Assembly: GCA_002368685.1 (NCBI GenBank)
Contig: DFEN01000078.1
Span: 1 to 7,484 of the forward strand
DNA from: Lachnospiraceae bacterium UBA3801
GTDB taxonomy: Bacteria > Bacillota > Clostridia > Lachnospirales > Lachnospiraceae
Reading direction: 5' to 3'
Length of the DNA: 7,484 nt
This document shows, piece after piece, positions 7,368 to 7,484 of this stretch (position 1 is the stretch's first letter; each line of letters begins with the position of its first letter). The notes below the pieces were generated by a model. It saw only the letters and a program-made list of their open reading frames with translations. It did not search any database and was not told where the DNA came from. The translations under genes and the position numbers were made by a program.

Positions 7368-7374
7368 CCCCTCC
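7368..7374 (-). promoter_or_regulatory. Ribosome binding site of gene 1
   Basis: GGAGGGG on the minus strand lies 6 nt before the ATG at 7361. It is a near-perfect Shine-Dalgarno and fixes this start. Confidence 0.85.
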
Positions 7375-7403
7375 GTGGCTTATTATCCCCGCATAAATAA
7401 CAT

Positions 7404-7452
7404 GTATCAAAATTATACCATATATCTGACAAAAACAACAGAGTATCAAAAT
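7404..7452. repeat. Direct repeat GTATCAAAAT flanking the operon promoter
   Basis: Two identical 10-bp copies on the plus strand lie at 7404-7413 and 7443-7452, 39 bp apart. One overlaps the end of the -10 and the expected start site; the other lies just upstream of the -35. The placement fits a repressor or autoregulator site, but the repeat is AT-rich and this function is inferred. Confidence 0.45.
7412..7440 (-). promoter_or_regulatory. Extended -10 promoter of the three-gene operon
   Basis: Read on the minus strand, a perfect TATAAT (7412-7417) is preceded by TGG (7418-7420), giving the TGn extended -10 element. The -35 is weak: at 17 bp the hexamer is TGTTGT (7435-7440). An extended -10 promoter can tolerate this. 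Transcription would start near 7405, leaving a leader of roughly 44 nt before the ATG of gene 1, too short for a large riboswitch. Confidence 0.7.
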
Positions 7453-7468
7453 AAAACGGAAATCGGGT

Positions 7469-7474
7469 AGGAGG
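7469..7474 (+). promoter_or_regulatory. Possible ribosome binding site of a divergent gene starting at the right edge
   Basis: AGGAGG on the plus strand is followed by 9 nt and then the last base of the window, A. If the next bases are TG this is a well-spaced start codon. No coding sequence is visible, so a divergent gene is only suggested. Confidence 0.3.
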
Positions 7475-7484
7475 TAGATAATTA

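Noticed and set aside
7362..7411. A c-di-GMP riboswitch in the leader of gene 1.
   Set aside because: The predicted leader is only about 44 nt and contains none of the conserved elements of either c-di-GMP riboswitch class.

Overview
The window reads like low-GC Firmicutes DNA, most likely a Lachnospiraceae-type clostridium (Butyrivibrio/Pseudobutyrivibrio relatives). This is inferred from the AT-rich composition, strong GGAGG-type ribosome binding sites, sigma-A-like promoters and the style of the receiver and kinase domains. No rRNA or marker gene is present to confirm it.

Almost the whole window is one leftward (minus-strand) operon of three large signalling genes, packed with 15-bp and 5-bp gaps. 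In transcription order they are: (1) 7361-5583, a 592-aa cytoplasmic protein with the order receiver - GGDEF - degenerate GGDEF-like domain - receiver; (2) 5567-2883, an 894-aa six-helix membrane hybrid histidine kinase with a degenerate receiver, an intact receiver, an Hpt domain and an acidic tail of four 11-residue repeats; (3) 2877-208, an 889-aa six-helix membrane hybrid histidine kinase with an intact receiver, fused at its C-terminus to a complete DegV (FakB-like, EDD fold) domain. An extended -10 promoter and a strong ribosome binding site precede gene 1. No other sigma-A promoter is evident before gene 2 or gene 3, and the Shine-Dalgarno of gene 3 lies in the last two codons of gene 2.

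Read together, the genes look like a self-contained phosphorelay: two membrane kinases, a single Hpt domain (in gene 2) that could serve as the shared phosphotransfer hub, and a double-receiver diguanylate cyclase as soluble output. None of the proteins has a DNA-binding domain, so the visible output is c-di-GMP. The most unusual part is the DegV domain joined to a kinase. Its positions corresponding to the fatty-acid carboxylate contacts of FakB proteins are substituted, so it may have been repurposed for another ligand or for a structural role. This wiring is inference; the domain calls are read from motifs.

The left flank (1-207) has no supportable gene. It holds a good minus-strand promoter (-35 TTGACT, 17 bp, -10 TATTAT) pointing out of the window, followed by two adjacent inverted repeats that could fold into a structured leader RNA. 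The right flank (7362-7484) holds the operon promoter, flanked by two copies of a 10-bp direct repeat. At the very edge it has a plus-strand AGGAGG that may belong to a divergent gene starting just outside.
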